Shown: positions 26,907-36,280, numbered from the stretch's first letter. The stretch: 64,000 bases of DNA from Mycobacterium sp. 4858 (GCF_900240975.1 NZ_LT968776.1:1488001-1552000), one strand, 5' to 3'. Numbers and translations are program-made. The notes: a model not told the origin generated them from the letters alone.

Positions 26907-26935
26907 TTGTGGACCCATCTACCAGGCGTTATGTT
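26907..26935 (+). promoter_or_regulatory. sigma-A-type promoter of the CpnT-like operon, predicted leaderless
   Basis: TTGTGG and TATGTT are separated by exactly 17 bases. The -10 ends six bases before the esxF ATG, so transcription would start at or next to the ATG. No Shine-Dalgarno is present, which agrees with a leaderless mRNA, common in mycobacteria. Confidence 0.55.
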
Positions 26936-26941
26936 CCGGTC

Positions 26942-27250
26942 ATGGCCGACGAGACTGTGCGGGTTGACCCGGTGGTGATGCAGAGCCACGCCATGTCCAT
27001 CGGCGGCGCCGCCGAGCACCTTTCGGCTGAGTTGACCCAGCTCGACGATCAGGTGGGTCAGTTGTTGGGCGGTTGGCAGGGCGCGGCGGGGACCGCGTAC
27101 GGCTCGGCGTGGGAGCTGTGGCATCGAGGGGCTCGCGAGGTGCAACAGGGTCTGTCCCTGTTGGCGCATCTGGTGGGCCAGGCCGGCGAGGGCTATCAGA
27201 GCAACGAGGCCGGGGCCGCCCAGGCGGAACGCGCGGTGCGTGGTGGCTGA
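26942..27250 (+). CDS. esxF: WXG100 protein, EsxF-like
   Basis: A 102-residue helical-hairpin protein of the ESX/WXG100 family. The turn motif is GGWQGAAG (Trp45-Gln46-Gly47), and the C-terminal export motif YxxxE is present as YQSNE (Tyr85 to Glu89). Similarity to M. tuberculosis EsxF (Rv3905c) is visible along its length: RVDPVVMQSHA, AAEHLSAELTQLD and YGSAWELWHRGA. In M. tuberculosis EsxE and EsxF form a complex that supports export of CpnT and a membrane pore. Translation starts at the ATG six bases after a -10 element. It overlaps the next gene. Confidence 0.88.
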   Translation: MADETVRVDPVVMQSHAMSIGGAAEHLSAELTQLDDQVGQLLGGWQGAAGTAYGSAWELWHRGAREVQQGLSLLAHLVGQAGEGYQSNEAGAAQAERAVRGG

Positions 27251-27533
27251 GGCATTTCGGGTAGACCCTCAGGCGTTGGCCGACGTGGTGCAGCGGATGG
27301 CGGCGTTCCAACGCTACGCCGAGGACATGATCACCGAAATCGATTCGCGCGTAACGCGTCTGCACACCACATGGACGGGGCAGGCCGCGGCTGCCCATGC
27401 TGAGGCGCATCAGCACTGGGTGCGCGGCGAGGCGATGATGCGCGAGGCGCTGGCGCAACTCGAGAAGGCAGCCACGACAGCGCACGGCAACTACACCGGA
27501 GCCATGTCGACGAATCTCGGTATGTGGTCGTGA
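27243..27533 (+). CDS. esxE: WXG100 protein, EsxE-like
   Basis: A 96-residue WXG100 protein with the turn motif TTWTGQAA (Trp44-Thr45-Gly46). HAEAHQHWVRGEAMMREALA and HGNYTGAMSTNLGMWS are close to M. tuberculosis EsxE (Rv3904c). It is expected to pair with the preceding EsxF-like protein. There is no YxxxD/E motif at its C-terminus, so the partner supplies the export signal. The second of two adjacent GTG codons is chosen because it gives MAEAFRVDP, parallel to the partner's start. The gene overlaps the EsxF-like gene by 8 bases and ends four bases before the toxin gene. Confidence 0.86.
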   Translation: MAEAFRVDPQALADVVQRMAAFQRYAEDMITEIDSRVTRLHTTWTGQAAAAHAEAHQHWVRGEAMMREALAQLEKAATTAHGNYTGAMSTNLGMWS

Positions 27534-27537
27534 CCCG

Positions 27538-29988
27538 ATGGCGCCGCTGGCGTGTGACCCGACGGCCCTAGACCGCGCCGGCGCGACGGTGCTGGCCGCC
27601 GGCGAGTCGCTGGGATCGGTGATCTCCGGCTTGACTGCGGCGCTGGGCGGCAGCACGGGCATGGCCGGCGATGATCCGGTGGGCGCGGCGCTGGGCCGCG
27701 CGTATGACGGCGCGGCGGCCAAGGTGATCGACGCGATGGTCAGCACCCGCAACGGGTTGTGCAGTATCGGCGACGGGGTGCGGGTGTCGGCGCACAACTA
27801 CGCGCTGGCCGAGGCGTTGTCTGATGTCAATGGCCAAGCCGCGGGTCTGCCCGCACCCCAGGTGACCGCGCCCATGACCGTCGGCGCGAAGCCGCCGTCG
27901 GCGGTGGGCACCGGCAGCGCCGCCCCGGCGGGCTGGGGCTGGGTGGCCCCCTACATCGGAATGATCTGGCCCAGTGGCGATTCGGCGAAATTGCGAGCCG
28001 CTGCGGCGGCGTGGGCAACCGCGGGCGCCAACTTCATGGCCGGCGAGACCGCGGCGGGCGGCGGGACGATGGCCGCCATTGGCGCCCAACAGATCCCGGA
28101 GGGCGCTGCCATCAACAAGGCGTTGGCGGATGCCTCCGAGGCCACCATCAACGTCGCACGCCAGTGCCAAACGATCGCCGCGCAGCTCAACGGCTACGCG
28201 GCCAAGGTCGACAAGGTACACGCGGCGATTCTGGATTTGTTGTCGCGCATCTGCGATCCGCTGACCGGAATCAAAGAGGTCTGGGATCTGCTCACCGACG
28301 AAGACGAAGACGAGATCAAAAGGATCGCCGACGACATCCGCACGGTGGTCGACAACTTCGCGGGCGAAGCCGAGACGTTGGGCGCCCAGATCAACGCCGC
28401 CATGACCGCCGCCGCCGCCGCGGCTGAAGCCATGGGCCGGTGGACGGGCAAAGAATGGGACCACTTCCTGCACGGCACCTCGGTGGGCAGAGTCCTCAAC
28501 CACGTGGGCCAGTCCCTGAAGGGTGTCGGTGTGGAGGCCTGGGATTGGCTCGAGGGCATGGCAAAATTCAGCCCGAGCCGACTCCAATCCGATCCGGTGG
28601 GTTACGGCAAAGACGTCATCGGCATGGTTGCCGGCGAGGCGCCTCTCGTGGGCTTGGGCCCCGACGGGGGGCCCGGAGTGGCCGAGTCCTGGAAAGCGCT
28701 GGGTAAGCAGGTCACCCACTGGGACGAGTGGGGTACGAACCCGGCCGAAGCGTTCGGAAAGACCCTCTTCGACGTGGGGACTTTGGCGCTGCCCGGCGGC
28801 CCACTGTCAAAGCTCGGCAAGCTGGGGCGCGGCCTTGGCGACGTGGTGAGAGATGCGCCGAAGCCGCCGTTGCCGGACGCCGCGAAACCGCCCTCGGTGA
28901 AGCCCCCGGCGGAACCACCCCCGGCCGCACCCAAGCCACCGGAATCGGGACCGCCCGCGACCCCCGGCAAGCCGGAACCGGGCAAGCCCGCGCCCCCCGC
29001 CTCGGGCAACCCGGCACCCGGGCCCGCTGACGGCCCTCTGCCGCACAGCCCGCCGAAGCCGGCAGAACCGGTGCCGGCCCACGCGCCTTCGCCTCCCGGC
29101 GGCGAACCGGCCGCTGCACCCCCCAGCGCGGGTCTGCCATCGCTACCGGAGCCACACCTGCCGACGCCGCCTTCGGTGCCCATGGGCGGAGCGCCCACCG
29201 AAGCACCTCCCGGCCTCGGTGAAATGCCCCACGAACCAGGCGTCCATCCACCCGAAATGCCTGGTCCCCAAGATGGCGGCCCGCCGCATCTACCTGATGA
29301 AGGCCCGCCGCATGGGCCCGGTGACAACACCCCGCAACATCACCCGGGCGAAAGCAATGGACCGCATCATGGCGACAACCACGGACCGCACGACGGCACG
29401 CCTTCCGACGATCCAGCCGATGGACACCTGCCCCATACGACGCCATCGGATTTGCCGCCTTGGCGGCAAGCCCAGCTAACGCTTGCCGAATCGCCGGAAA
29501 GGCTCGTGCAGGACCTTATAGACCACGGCTGCCCGCGGGATCTTGCTGAATCTGCGTTGCAGAGCCCCTATTCGGGAATGACCGCCCAGGAAATTTTGGA
29601 CAACTTCTGGAACCACGCTGAAGGGACTTGGAAGTGGCCGTTGGAAAATGGCTTTGCCGATGGGAAATGGGAAACAGCCCGAAGTATTCCGGAGAATGTC
29701 TGGCTGGATAGGATCGGAGAGGTCAGCAACCAAAGAGGTGATTTTATGGGAGCGATGGGTGACAGTTATCCGGAGCGCGGCCTGGCCCCGGGCTCATCTG
29801 GGGATTACAATCGATTTCAGGGCACCGGCAAGGAATTGCCCGCAGACTGGGAGGTCAGGTACGGAAATGTCGCGGAGGCATTCGGTCAGCCCGGCGGAGG
29901 AATCCAGTGGGTAGTCTATGACACTAAGAATAAACAAACTGTGCTGATTGATACCTTGCTTGAAGAAGGCTATCTGCGCCGACCATAG
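27538..29988 (+). CDS. CpnT-like secreted toxin with divergent TNT (NAD glycohydrolase-type) tip
   Basis: An 816-residue polymorphic toxin. Residues 1 to about 430 align by eye with the CpnT channel/export domain (MAPLACDPTALDRAGATVLA, GWGWVAPYIGMIWPSGDS, RICDPLTGIKEVWDLL, HWDEWGTNPAEAFGKTLFD, LALPGGPLSKLG). Residues about 430-640 are a Pro-, His- and Gly-rich linker. The tip, about 660-816, looks like a TNT domain: LDRIG (Arg725), SYPERGL (Arg747) and AFGQPGGGIQW (Gln790). TNT cleaves NAD+, killing the target cell. The position matching the reported His792 of M. tuberculosis TNT appears to be Asn758, which may change activity. The tip is clearly AT-richer than the N-terminal half. Translation is probably coupled to the WXG100 gene. 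Confidence 0.85.
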   Translation: MAPLACDPTALDRAGATVLAAGESLGSVISGLTAALGGSTGMAGDDPVGAALGRAYDGAAAKVIDAMVSTRNGLCSIGDGVRVSAHNYALAEALSDVNGQAAGLPAPQVTAPMTVGAKPPSAVGTGSAAPAGWGWVAPYIGMIWPSGDSAKLRAAAAAWATAGANFMAGETAAGGGTMAAIGAQQIPEGAAINKALADASEATINVARQCQTIAAQLNGYAAKVDKVHAAILDLLSRICDPLTGIKEVWDLLTDEDEDEIKRIADDIRTVVDNFAGEAETLGAQINAAMTAAAAAAEAMGRWTGKEWDHFLHGTSVGRVLNHVGQSLKGVGVEAWDWLEGMAKFSPSRLQSDPVGYGKDVIGMVAGEAPLVGLGPDGGPGVAESWKALGKQVTHWDEWGTNPAEAFGKTLFDVGTLALPGGPLSKLGKLGRGLGDVVRDAPKPPLPDAAKPPSVKPPAEPPPAAPKPPESGPPATPGKPEPGKPAPPASGNPAPGPADGPLPHSPPKPAEPVPAHAPSPPGGEPAAAPPSAGLPSLPEPHLPTPPSVPMGGAPTEAPPGLGEMPHEPGVHPPEMPGPQDGGPPHLPDEGPPHGPGDNTPQHHPGESNGPHHGDNHGPHDGTPSDDPADGHLPHTTPSDLPPWRQAQLTLAESPERLVQDLIDHGCPRDLAESALQSPYSGMTAQEILDNFWNHAEGTWKWPLENGFADGKWETARSIPENVWLDRIGEVSNQRGDFMGAMGDSYPERGLAPGSSGDYNRFQGTGKELPADWEVRYGNVAEAFGQPGGGIQWVVYDTKNKQTVLIDTLLEEGYLRRP

Positions 29989-30015
29989 GCGGCCTACGAG
30001 GAGGAACCTCCCCTA

Positions 30016-30696
30016 ATGAATATGCAATTCGGCGGCACAGCCGCTTCCGAAGAGTTCGCAGAGGTAGCATTCTATTATGACCTCTGGCGCAGGCTTGCGA
30101 ACTCAGAAGGCAGAGGCTCTTATGAAGAGCCCGACTGGCATGAGGGCCGTCTGTACCTCCGTTCAGATTATTGGGACAAGATAAAGGAATGGCCCCAATG
30201 GGGTGCATTCGGCGATTGGGCTGCTTGGGTTATTGCGCCGATGCCTGGAGGCCGCTTCCGCGTGTTACGGTCGTTGAAGCACGAACGCGCCGGCCAACGA
30301 TCCGAAGAAATCGCTGCAATATTTTCGCGTTTTGTTGATGCAGGGAAATACGTGATCTTGCGGATGGGAGATAGCCTTCGCAGCGGCCTTCGGCTGAAGA
30401 CTTTATTCATTCAATGGGACGATCGGGGCCCTAGCCAGCGATTAGAAGTCGGCCCGGCGGGACCCGACATAATAGACTTGTTGTGCACAGAGATGCCCAC
30501 GCTCGATAAAGACTCGGTCGAACGGTATCTCAAGCGTTACACGCTCAAGAGCGATCCTGACTCGTTTGCATATACATTCCCGTCGGAAGAACCGAGGATG
30601 GAGGTCCTCGCTTTGTCATTCAAAGAGCTAACTGCAGCACTACTCGACGGCATGCCTGAAAGCATCACTTCGATGGCCGGGTTCGGTGAAAGTTAG
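30016..30696 (+). CDS. candidate immunity protein for the TNT-like toxin (Imm61-like)
   Basis: A 226-residue acidic cytosolic protein immediately after the toxin, in the place of the immunity factor IFT (Rv3902c) in the M. tuberculosis cpnT locus, but longer. FVDAGKYVILRMGDSLRSGL and WAAWVIAPMPGGRFRVLRS are reminiscent of Imm61-type immunity proteins, though I cannot confirm this without a profile search. There is no signal or membrane segment, as expected for protection in the producer cytosol. A ribosome site AGGAGG lies about 11 bases before the ATG; a second ATG two codons later is possible. It shares the AT-rich composition of the toxin tip, so the two probably moved together. Confidence 0.72.
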   Translation: MNMQFGGTAASEEFAEVAFYYDLWRRLANSEGRGSYEEPDWHEGRLYLRSDYWDKIKEWPQWGAFGDWAAWVIAPMPGGRFRVLRSLKHERAGQRSEEIAAIFSRFVDAGKYVILRMGDSLRSGLRLKTLFIQWDDRGPSQRLEVGPAGPDIIDLLCTEMPTLDKDSVERYLKRYTLKSDPDSFAYTFPSEEPRMEVLALSFKELTAALLDGMPESITSMAGFGES

Positions 30697-30783
30697 ACGT
30701 CCAATTAGATAGAAGAGAACAGATTCCCAGCGGAATGGTTCACCGTCAAAGTCTCAGGGGCTCAGCGATCGAGACCACCCATC

Positions 30784-30847
30784 CCGGCGAGCGTGAAGCT
30801 AACTTCACGCTCGCCGGCGAGTGTGCGGCTAGCTTCACACTCGGCGG
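30784..30847. repeat. two tandem palindromes after the toxin-immunity operon
   Basis: The first palindrome has perfect 15-base arms (30784-30798 and 30803-30817) around CTAA. The second has 12-base arms with one mismatch (30814-30825 and 30836-30847) around a ten-base loop. They share four bases and similar cores (GCGTGAAG/CTTCACGC and GAGTGTG/CACACTC). They lie between the immunity gene and serB1 and probably end the toxin transcript. They look like a dispersed mycobacterial intergenic repeat, but no T-run follows. Confidence 0.75.
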
Positions 30848-30946
30848 CACGGGATACGTCAGCGCACCCAGCGCCCCCGCCCGATAGGGTTAGACATCGG
30901 GACCCACTGGGTCGCCAGGCAACACAGCGATCTAGGAGGTTTGGCG

Positions 30947-31858
30947 ATGACTTCCTCTGAACCGGGCAACGGAGACGTCAGTCGCGTTGACTTGGAGTCG
31001 CTGGCCGCCGACGCCAGCGCCGCCCGCGCGCTCGAAGGCCTGCAGGCCGAAAAAGCCGCCACCGACGAGGACCGCCCGCAGCCGCCGATCGACCTGACCG
31101 CGGCCGCCTTCTTCGACGTCGACAACACGCTGGTGCAGGGCTCGTCGGCGGTGCACTTCGGTCGCGGCCTCGCGGCGCGCAACTACTTCACCTATCGCGA
31201 CGTGATCGGCTTCATCTATGCCCAGGCCAAATTCCAGATCCTCGGCAAGGAGAACAGCAACGACGTCGCCGCCGGCCGGCGCAAAGCGCTCGCCTTCATC
31301 GAGGGCCGATCGGTCGACCAACTGGTGGCACTGGGTGAGGAGATCTATGACGAGATCATCGCCGACAAGATCTGGCCGGGCACCCGCGAGCTCACCCAGA
31401 TGCATCTCGACGCGGGCCAGCAGGTGTGGTTGATCACCGCCACGCCTTACGAACTCGCGGCGACCATCGCGCGGCGCCTCGGCCTGACCGGCGCCCTGGG
31501 CACCGTCGCCGAATCGGTCGACGGCGTGTTCACCGGGCGGCTCGTCGGCGACATCCTGCACGGCACCGGGAAGGCGCACGCGGTGCGTTCGCTGGCGATC
31601 CGGGAAGGCCTCAACCTCAAACGCTGCACCGCCTACTCGGACAGCTTCAACGACGTGCCCATGCTCTCCCTGGTGGGCACCGCCGTGGCCATCAATCCCG
31701 ACGCCCGGCTGCGCACCCTGGCCCGCGAACGCGGCTGGGAGATCCGCGACTTCCGCACCGCGCGCAAAGCCGCCAGGATCGGGGTGCCGTCGGCATTGGC
31801 GCTGGGGGCTGCCGGCGGGGCACTGGCCGCGGTGGCGTCCCGGAGGCAATCGCGCTGA
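30947..31858 (+). CDS. serB1: HAD-superfamily phosphatase, SerB1-like
   Basis: A 303-residue HAD subfamily IB hydrolase. After about 50 disordered, acidic residues comes the catalytic loop [13 protein letters not shown] (nucleophile Asp57, acid Asp59). Motif II is in WLITATPYE and motif IV is [13 protein letters not shown]-terminal hydrophobic stretch ([19 protein letters not shown]) could contact the membrane. It is named after M. tuberculosis Rv0505c (serB1), but mycobacterial serine synthesis relies on serB2, so this may act on another phosphoester. ATG is chosen with AGGAGGT six bases upstream; a TTG just before it is rejected. Confidence 0.87.
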   Translation: MTSSEPGNGDVSRVDLESLAADASAARALEGLQAEKAATDEDRPQPPIDLTAAAFFDVDNTLVQGSSAVHFGRGLAARNYFTYRDVIGFIYAQAKFQILGKENSNDVAAGRRKALAFIEGRSVDQLVALGEEIYDEIIADKIWPGTRELTQMHLDAGQQVWLITATPYELAATIARRLGLTGALGTVAESVDGVFTGRLVGDILHGTGKAHAVRSLAIREGLNLKRCTAYSDSFNDVPMLSLVGTAVAINPDARLRTLARERGWEIRDFRTARKAARIGVPSALALGAAGGALAAVASRRQSR

Positions 31859-31903
31859 TAGGCTGCGCCGCTGAGACATATTCGAGCGGAGAGCGATAGC
31901 GGC

Positions 31904-32413
31904 ATGACGACCCCCAAAGAAGCCGAAGGACTCATCGGCAGCCATTACCGGGCACCGGACTACTTCCTCGTCGGGCGCGAGAAGATCCGGGAGTTCGCGC
32001 TCGCCGTCAAGGACGACCACCCGACGCACTTCAGTGAGGAGGCGGCCGCGGCTGCCGGGTATGACTCGCTGGTGGCACCGGTGACGTTCCTCGCCATCGC
32101 CGGACGGCGTGTGCAGTTGGAGATCTTCACCAAGTTCAGCATCCCGATCAATATCGCGCGGGTGATCCACCGCGACCAGAAATTTAAATTCCACCGGCCG
32201 ATCGTCGCCGGCGATAAGCTGTACTTCGACACCTATCTCGACTCGGTGATCCAATCCCATGGCACCGTGCTCGCTGAGATCCGCAGCGAAGTGACCGATG
32301 TCGATGGGAACCCGCTTATCACCAGTGTCGTCACGATGTTGGGGGAAGCGTCAACCGAAGCTGACACTGAAGCAACAGTGGCCGCGATTGCATCCATATC
32401 AGCCGGAAAGTAG
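31904..32413 (+). CDS. MaoC/HadA-like hotdog dehydratase subunit
   Basis: A 169-residue hotdog-fold protein of the mycobacterial (3R)-hydroxyacyl-ACP dehydratase subunit type (N-terminal MaoC / FAS1-dehydratase region). [20 protein letters not shown] and [20 protein letters not shown] are typical. There is no catalytic hydratase-2 motif (DxNPLH), so it may be a substrate-binding subunit like HadA or HadC, needing a HadB-type partner. It lies 10 bases upstream of cmaA2 and matches Rv0504c. A role in envelope lipid or mycolate metabolism is inferred from the neighbours. Confidence 0.84.
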   Translation: MTTPKEAEGLIGSHYRAPDYFLVGREKIREFALAVKDDHPTHFSEEAAAAAGYDSLVAPVTFLAIAGRRVQLEIFTKFSIPINIARVIHRDQKFKFHRPIVAGDKLYFDTYLDSVIQSHGTVLAEIRSEVTDVDGNPLITSVVTMLGEASTEADTEATVAAIASISAGK

Positions 32414-32423
32414 GGTCCGATCA

Positions 32424-33353
32424 ATGACGTCACAGGGGGAAACGGGTAGCACCCAACTCAAGCCACCGGTCGAAAAGGTGCGCTCCCATTACGACAAGTC
32501 AAACGAGTTCTTCAAGCTGTGGCTTGACCCGTCGATGACCTACAGCTGCGGTTACTTCGACGAGAATCCCGATCCCAACAACCTCACCAAGACGCTGGAA
32601 GAGGCGCAGTACGCGAAGCGCAAACTCGCGCTGGACAAGCTCAACCTCGAGCCCGGCATGACCCTGCTCGACATCGGCTCCGGCTGGGGCTCGACCATGC
32701 GGCACGCGGTGCAGGAGTACGACGTCAATGTCATCGGCCTGACGCTGAGCGAGAACCAATACGCCCACTGTGTGGCCGAGTTCGAAAAGATGGACAGCCC
32801 CCGCCGCAAAGAAGTGCGGATCCAGGGCTGGGAGGAATTCCCCGGTGACGTACCGATCGACCGCATCGTGTCTCTGGGCGCGTTCGAGCACTTCGCCGAC
32901 GGCGCGGGTGACGCCGGGTACGAGCGGTACGCGACCTTCTTCAAGAAGTACTACGACCTGCTGCCCGACGACGGCCGCATGCTGCTGCACTCGATCGTGG
33001 TCCCTAGCCGCGAAGAGGGCAACGCGATGGGCTTGAAGGTGAACATGACCCTGCTGCGGTTCATCAGCTTCATCCTGAAGGAGATCTACCCGGGCGGAAA
33101 GTTGCCCCAGGTCAACCTGGTCGACAAATACGCGACTGACGCCGGTTTCAAGATCGAGCGACACCACTTCATCGGCAAGAACTACGTTCCGACGCTGACC
33201 GCCTGGGGGGATGCCCTCGAGGCGCACAAGGAAGAGGCGATTGCCCTGAAGGGGCAGGAGACCTACGACATCTACCTGAAGTACCTGCGCGGCTGCTCGG
33301 ACCTGTTCCGCGACGGCTACACCAACGTCTGCCAGTTCACGATGGTCAAGTAA
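32424..33353 (+). CDS. cmaA2: cyclopropane mycolic acid synthase
   Basis: SAM-dependent enzyme that adds a cyclopropane ring to mycolic acid double bonds. The 309-residue protein has the family start [20 protein letters not shown], then YSCGYFDE, the SAM loop [10 protein letters not shown] (from Asp83), LGAFEHFAD with the active-site Glu/His region, and the C-terminal [20 protein letters not shown]. It matches CmaA2 (Rv0503c), which introduces trans cyclopropanes, but the mycolate methyltransferases are closely alike and position specificity cannot be read here. The ATG at MTSQGETG is chosen; longer upstream reading overlaps the previous gene. A hairpin terminator follows. Confidence 0.9.
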   Translation: MTSQGETGSTQLKPPVEKVRSHYDKSNEFFKLWLDPSMTYSCGYFDENPDPNNLTKTLEEAQYAKRKLALDKLNLEPGMTLLDIGSGWGSTMRHAVQEYDVNVIGLTLSENQYAHCVAEFEKMDSPRRKEVRIQGWEEFPGDVPIDRIVSLGAFEHFADGAGDAGYERYATFFKKYYDLLPDDGRMLLHSIVVPSREEGNAMGLKVNMTLLRFISFILKEIYPGGKLPQVNLVDKYATDAGFKIERHHFIGKNYVPTLTAWGDALEAHKEEAIALKGQETYDIYLKYLRGCSDLFRDGYTNVCQFTMVK

Positions 33354-33366
33354 GTCGCCCGAGGAC

Positions 33367-33397
33367 GCCCCGGAACCAATTGGCTCCGGGGCATTTT
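33367..33397 (+). terminator. rho-independent terminator after cmaA2
   Basis: Perfect 8-base arms GCCCCGGA and TCCGGGGC surround a loop that is itself a CCAATTGG palindrome, followed by ATTTT. It lies 13 bases after the cmaA2 stop and between convergent genes. Confidence 0.82.
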
Positions 33398-33414
33398 CGC
33401 GTTGAAAAGCGTCT

Positions 33415-34476
<1,062 letters not shown>

Positions 34477-34481
34477 GATAC

Positions 34482-35609
34482 CTACCTGACCCCACCCCAC
34501 GGAACTGGATTTCGACCACCCCAGCGCTGAGCTAAAGATACGGCGCGACCCTCCAGGGAGCGTACCCGATGTGGGTCGATAATGGGAGTCATGCCTCGGC
34601 CCCGGACGTAGTCGTCGAAGGCCTCGGCCGTCGTCCATTTCGGCTGGTAGCCGAGCTCCGAGCGCATCCGGGTGGTGTCCATGACCCGGCCGTAACTCAG
34701 GTAGGCAAACTGGTCGCGGCTGATCTCGTTGTAGCGATTGGCCCGCCTCAGCGAATCCAGCGCCCAGACGCCAAACCCTGGCACCGGCAGAGGAATCCGG
34801 CCGGCGCGACGGATCGCCTGCGACAGCATGATGATCCCGTCGGCCCCGATGTTGAAGGTGCCGGCCTTACCGGCCATCGCCGCGCGCTCCAGCGTACCCA
34901 GCGCGTCCTGCTCGTGCAGCAACTGCAGTCGCGCGTCGCGACCGAACATCGTGGGCACCAACGGCCCGGCCAGATACCGCGACAGCGTGGTGTCCATGGC
35001 CGGCCCGATCATGTTCGCCAGCCGCAGGATCGTCACGGCGATATCGGGCCGGCGCCGACCCAGGCCGCGCGCGTAGGCCTCAATGTCGAGGCTGTCCTTG
35101 GCGAAACCGCCGCGCAGGGGACGGCGACTGGTGCTGTCCTCGGTGAACATCACCGGATCGTGCGCGCTGGACCCGTACACCTCCGACGTGGACTTGAGCA
35201 CGACGCGGCGCACCGACGGCGCCTTCTGACAGGCCGCGAACAGCTGCATCGCGCCCATCACGTTGATTTCCTTCAGCGCCGCGGTGCCCCCGGACCGCGG
35301 CGCGTAGGACGCCGCCGCCGCGTGCACCACCGTGTCGACCTCGCCGTTACGAATCACCTTGGCGATGAAGGGATTACGGATGTCGGCACGAACGAACTCG
35401 GCGCGGCCCATCCGGCGCAGCATGTCCTTGCTGGGCGCGATCGCGTCCACCGCGATGATCCCTTTGATCATCGGGTTCTGCGCGAGCCGAGCCGTCAGGT
35501 AACCACCCAGGAACCGGCACGCACCGGTAACCAGGACAATCTTGGGGTAATGCACCGTGTTGCTCGTGGTGTCGCCGGTTCCGGCGCCTTCCCCACTCGA
35601 CTGATCCAC
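34482..35609 (-). CDS. galE2: NAD-dependent epimerase-like protein, atypical (GalE2)
   Basis: A 375-residue extended SDR-fold protein with IVLVTGACRFLGGYLTA at the N-terminus, VVHAAAASYAP and STSEVYGSS. The usual glycine pattern TGxxGxxG has Arg in place of the middle Gly (Arg32). The catalytic Tyr-x-x-x-Lys appears replaced by Phe169-A-K-D-Ser173, so classic epimerase chemistry is doubtful. The name follows M. tuberculosis Rv0501 (galE2). It is upstream of the acyltransferase in the same unit. It may be a reductase, a non-catalytic nucleotide-sugar binder, or an enzyme with other residues. Confidence 0.83.
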   Translation of the reverse strand: MDQSSGEGAGTGDTTSNTVHYPKIVLVTGACRFLGGYLTARLAQNPMIKGIIAVDAIAPSKDMLRRMGRAEFVRADIRNPFIAKVIRNGEVDTVVHAAAASYAPRSGGTAALKEINVMGAMQLFAACQKAPSVRRVVLKSTSEVYGSSAHDPVMFTEDSTSRRPLRGGFAKDSLDIEAYARGLGRRRPDIAVTILRLANMIGPAMDTTLSRYLAGPLVPTMFGRDARLQLLHEQDALGTLERAAMAGKAGTFNIGADGIIMLSQAIRRAGRIPLPVPGFGVWALDSLRRANRYNEISRDQFAYLSYGRVMDTTRMRSELGYQPKWTTAEAFDDYVRGRGMTPIIDPHRVRSLEGRAVSLAQRWGGRNPVPWGGVR

Positions 35610-35660
35610 CCAAACAGCCTATCGACTCCGGAGACCGCAGCACTACGCCGCGGCTGGGCC

Positions 35661-35762
35661 CTACTTGCCGAGTTTTCTGCGCTGCACCCGGGTGCGACGC
35701 AACAACTTGCGGTGCTTCTTCTTCGACATGCGCTTGCGCCGCTTCTTGATTACTGAACCCAT
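35661..35762 (-). CDS. small ribosomal subunit protein bS22 (33 residues)
   Basis: A very short, extremely basic gene. The product begins [20 protein letters not shown] and ends QRRKLGK, 33 residues with about 18 Lys/Arg. It is identical in form to the actinobacterial protein (Rv0500B) found in the mycobacterial 30S subunit near the decoding centre and named bS22. GCGGAG lies three bases before the ATG. Size alone made earlier annotations miss it. It lies between galE2 and the excisionase-type gene on the same strand. Confidence 0.92.
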
Positions 35763-35885
35763 GAACTCCGCTATCTGACCCGTGACCTGCTTGCAGGATT
35801 GACCCGGACACTTTACCCGGCGGGATACGCCCAACACCAAACCGGCGCCGGCGCCCGCCGCGTGATCGCGGAGTGCGGTTTCGGG

Positions 35886-36140
35886 TCAGCCCGCGTCGAA
35901 GTAAGACGTCTCGAGCATGTCGTGCACCGCCTTGGCGTGCACCCGGAACGACCGCCCGACCCGGACCGCGGGCAGCTCGCCGTTGTGCACCAGCCGGTAC
36001 ACCGTCATTTTCGAGACCCGCATCAACGCAGCCACCTCGGCGACGGTCAAGAATTGTGTCCTGCCCTGCTGGCCCTCGCTGGGACCGGTGTCCCGCTTAC
36101 CAGCAGAATCTCGCGCCGATGGCCCGTTCGTAGACGTCAT
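35886..36140 (-). CDS. excisionase-family helix-turn-helix DNA-binding protein
   Basis: An 84-residue protein with a disordered N-terminus of about 28 residues and then a MerR/excisionase-like winged helix-turn-helix: FLTVAEVAALMRVSKMTVYR, then NGELPAVRVGRSFRVHAKAV, where the wing is. Such one-domain proteins include phage excisionases and BldC-like regulators in actinobacteria; being in a conserved core position (Rv0500A), it is a regulator rather than a phage remnant. Targets are unknown. It is transcribed towards bS22 and galE2. Confidence 0.85.
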   Translation of the reverse strand: MTSTNGPSARDSAGKRDTGPSEGQQGRTQFLTVAEVAALMRVSKMTVYRLVHNGELPAVRVGRSFRVHAKAVHDMLETSYFDAG

Positions 36141-36280
36141 CGCAACCCAATCGTGTCAGGCCCGCGCAATGCCAGCGGCTTCCCCTCCGCTGGCACCCAC
36201 ACGTGCATACAAAGAGGAGAATAGCGGGACTAATGGGGTTACTGGTACTGGTGGGGGACAATCAGTTCAAATTTCTTGGA

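Noticed and set aside
35886..36140. Excisionase-type gene as a sign of an integrated phage or plasmid
   Set aside because: No integrase, attachment repeats or phage genes nearby; its position between bS22 and proC is conserved in mycobacteria.
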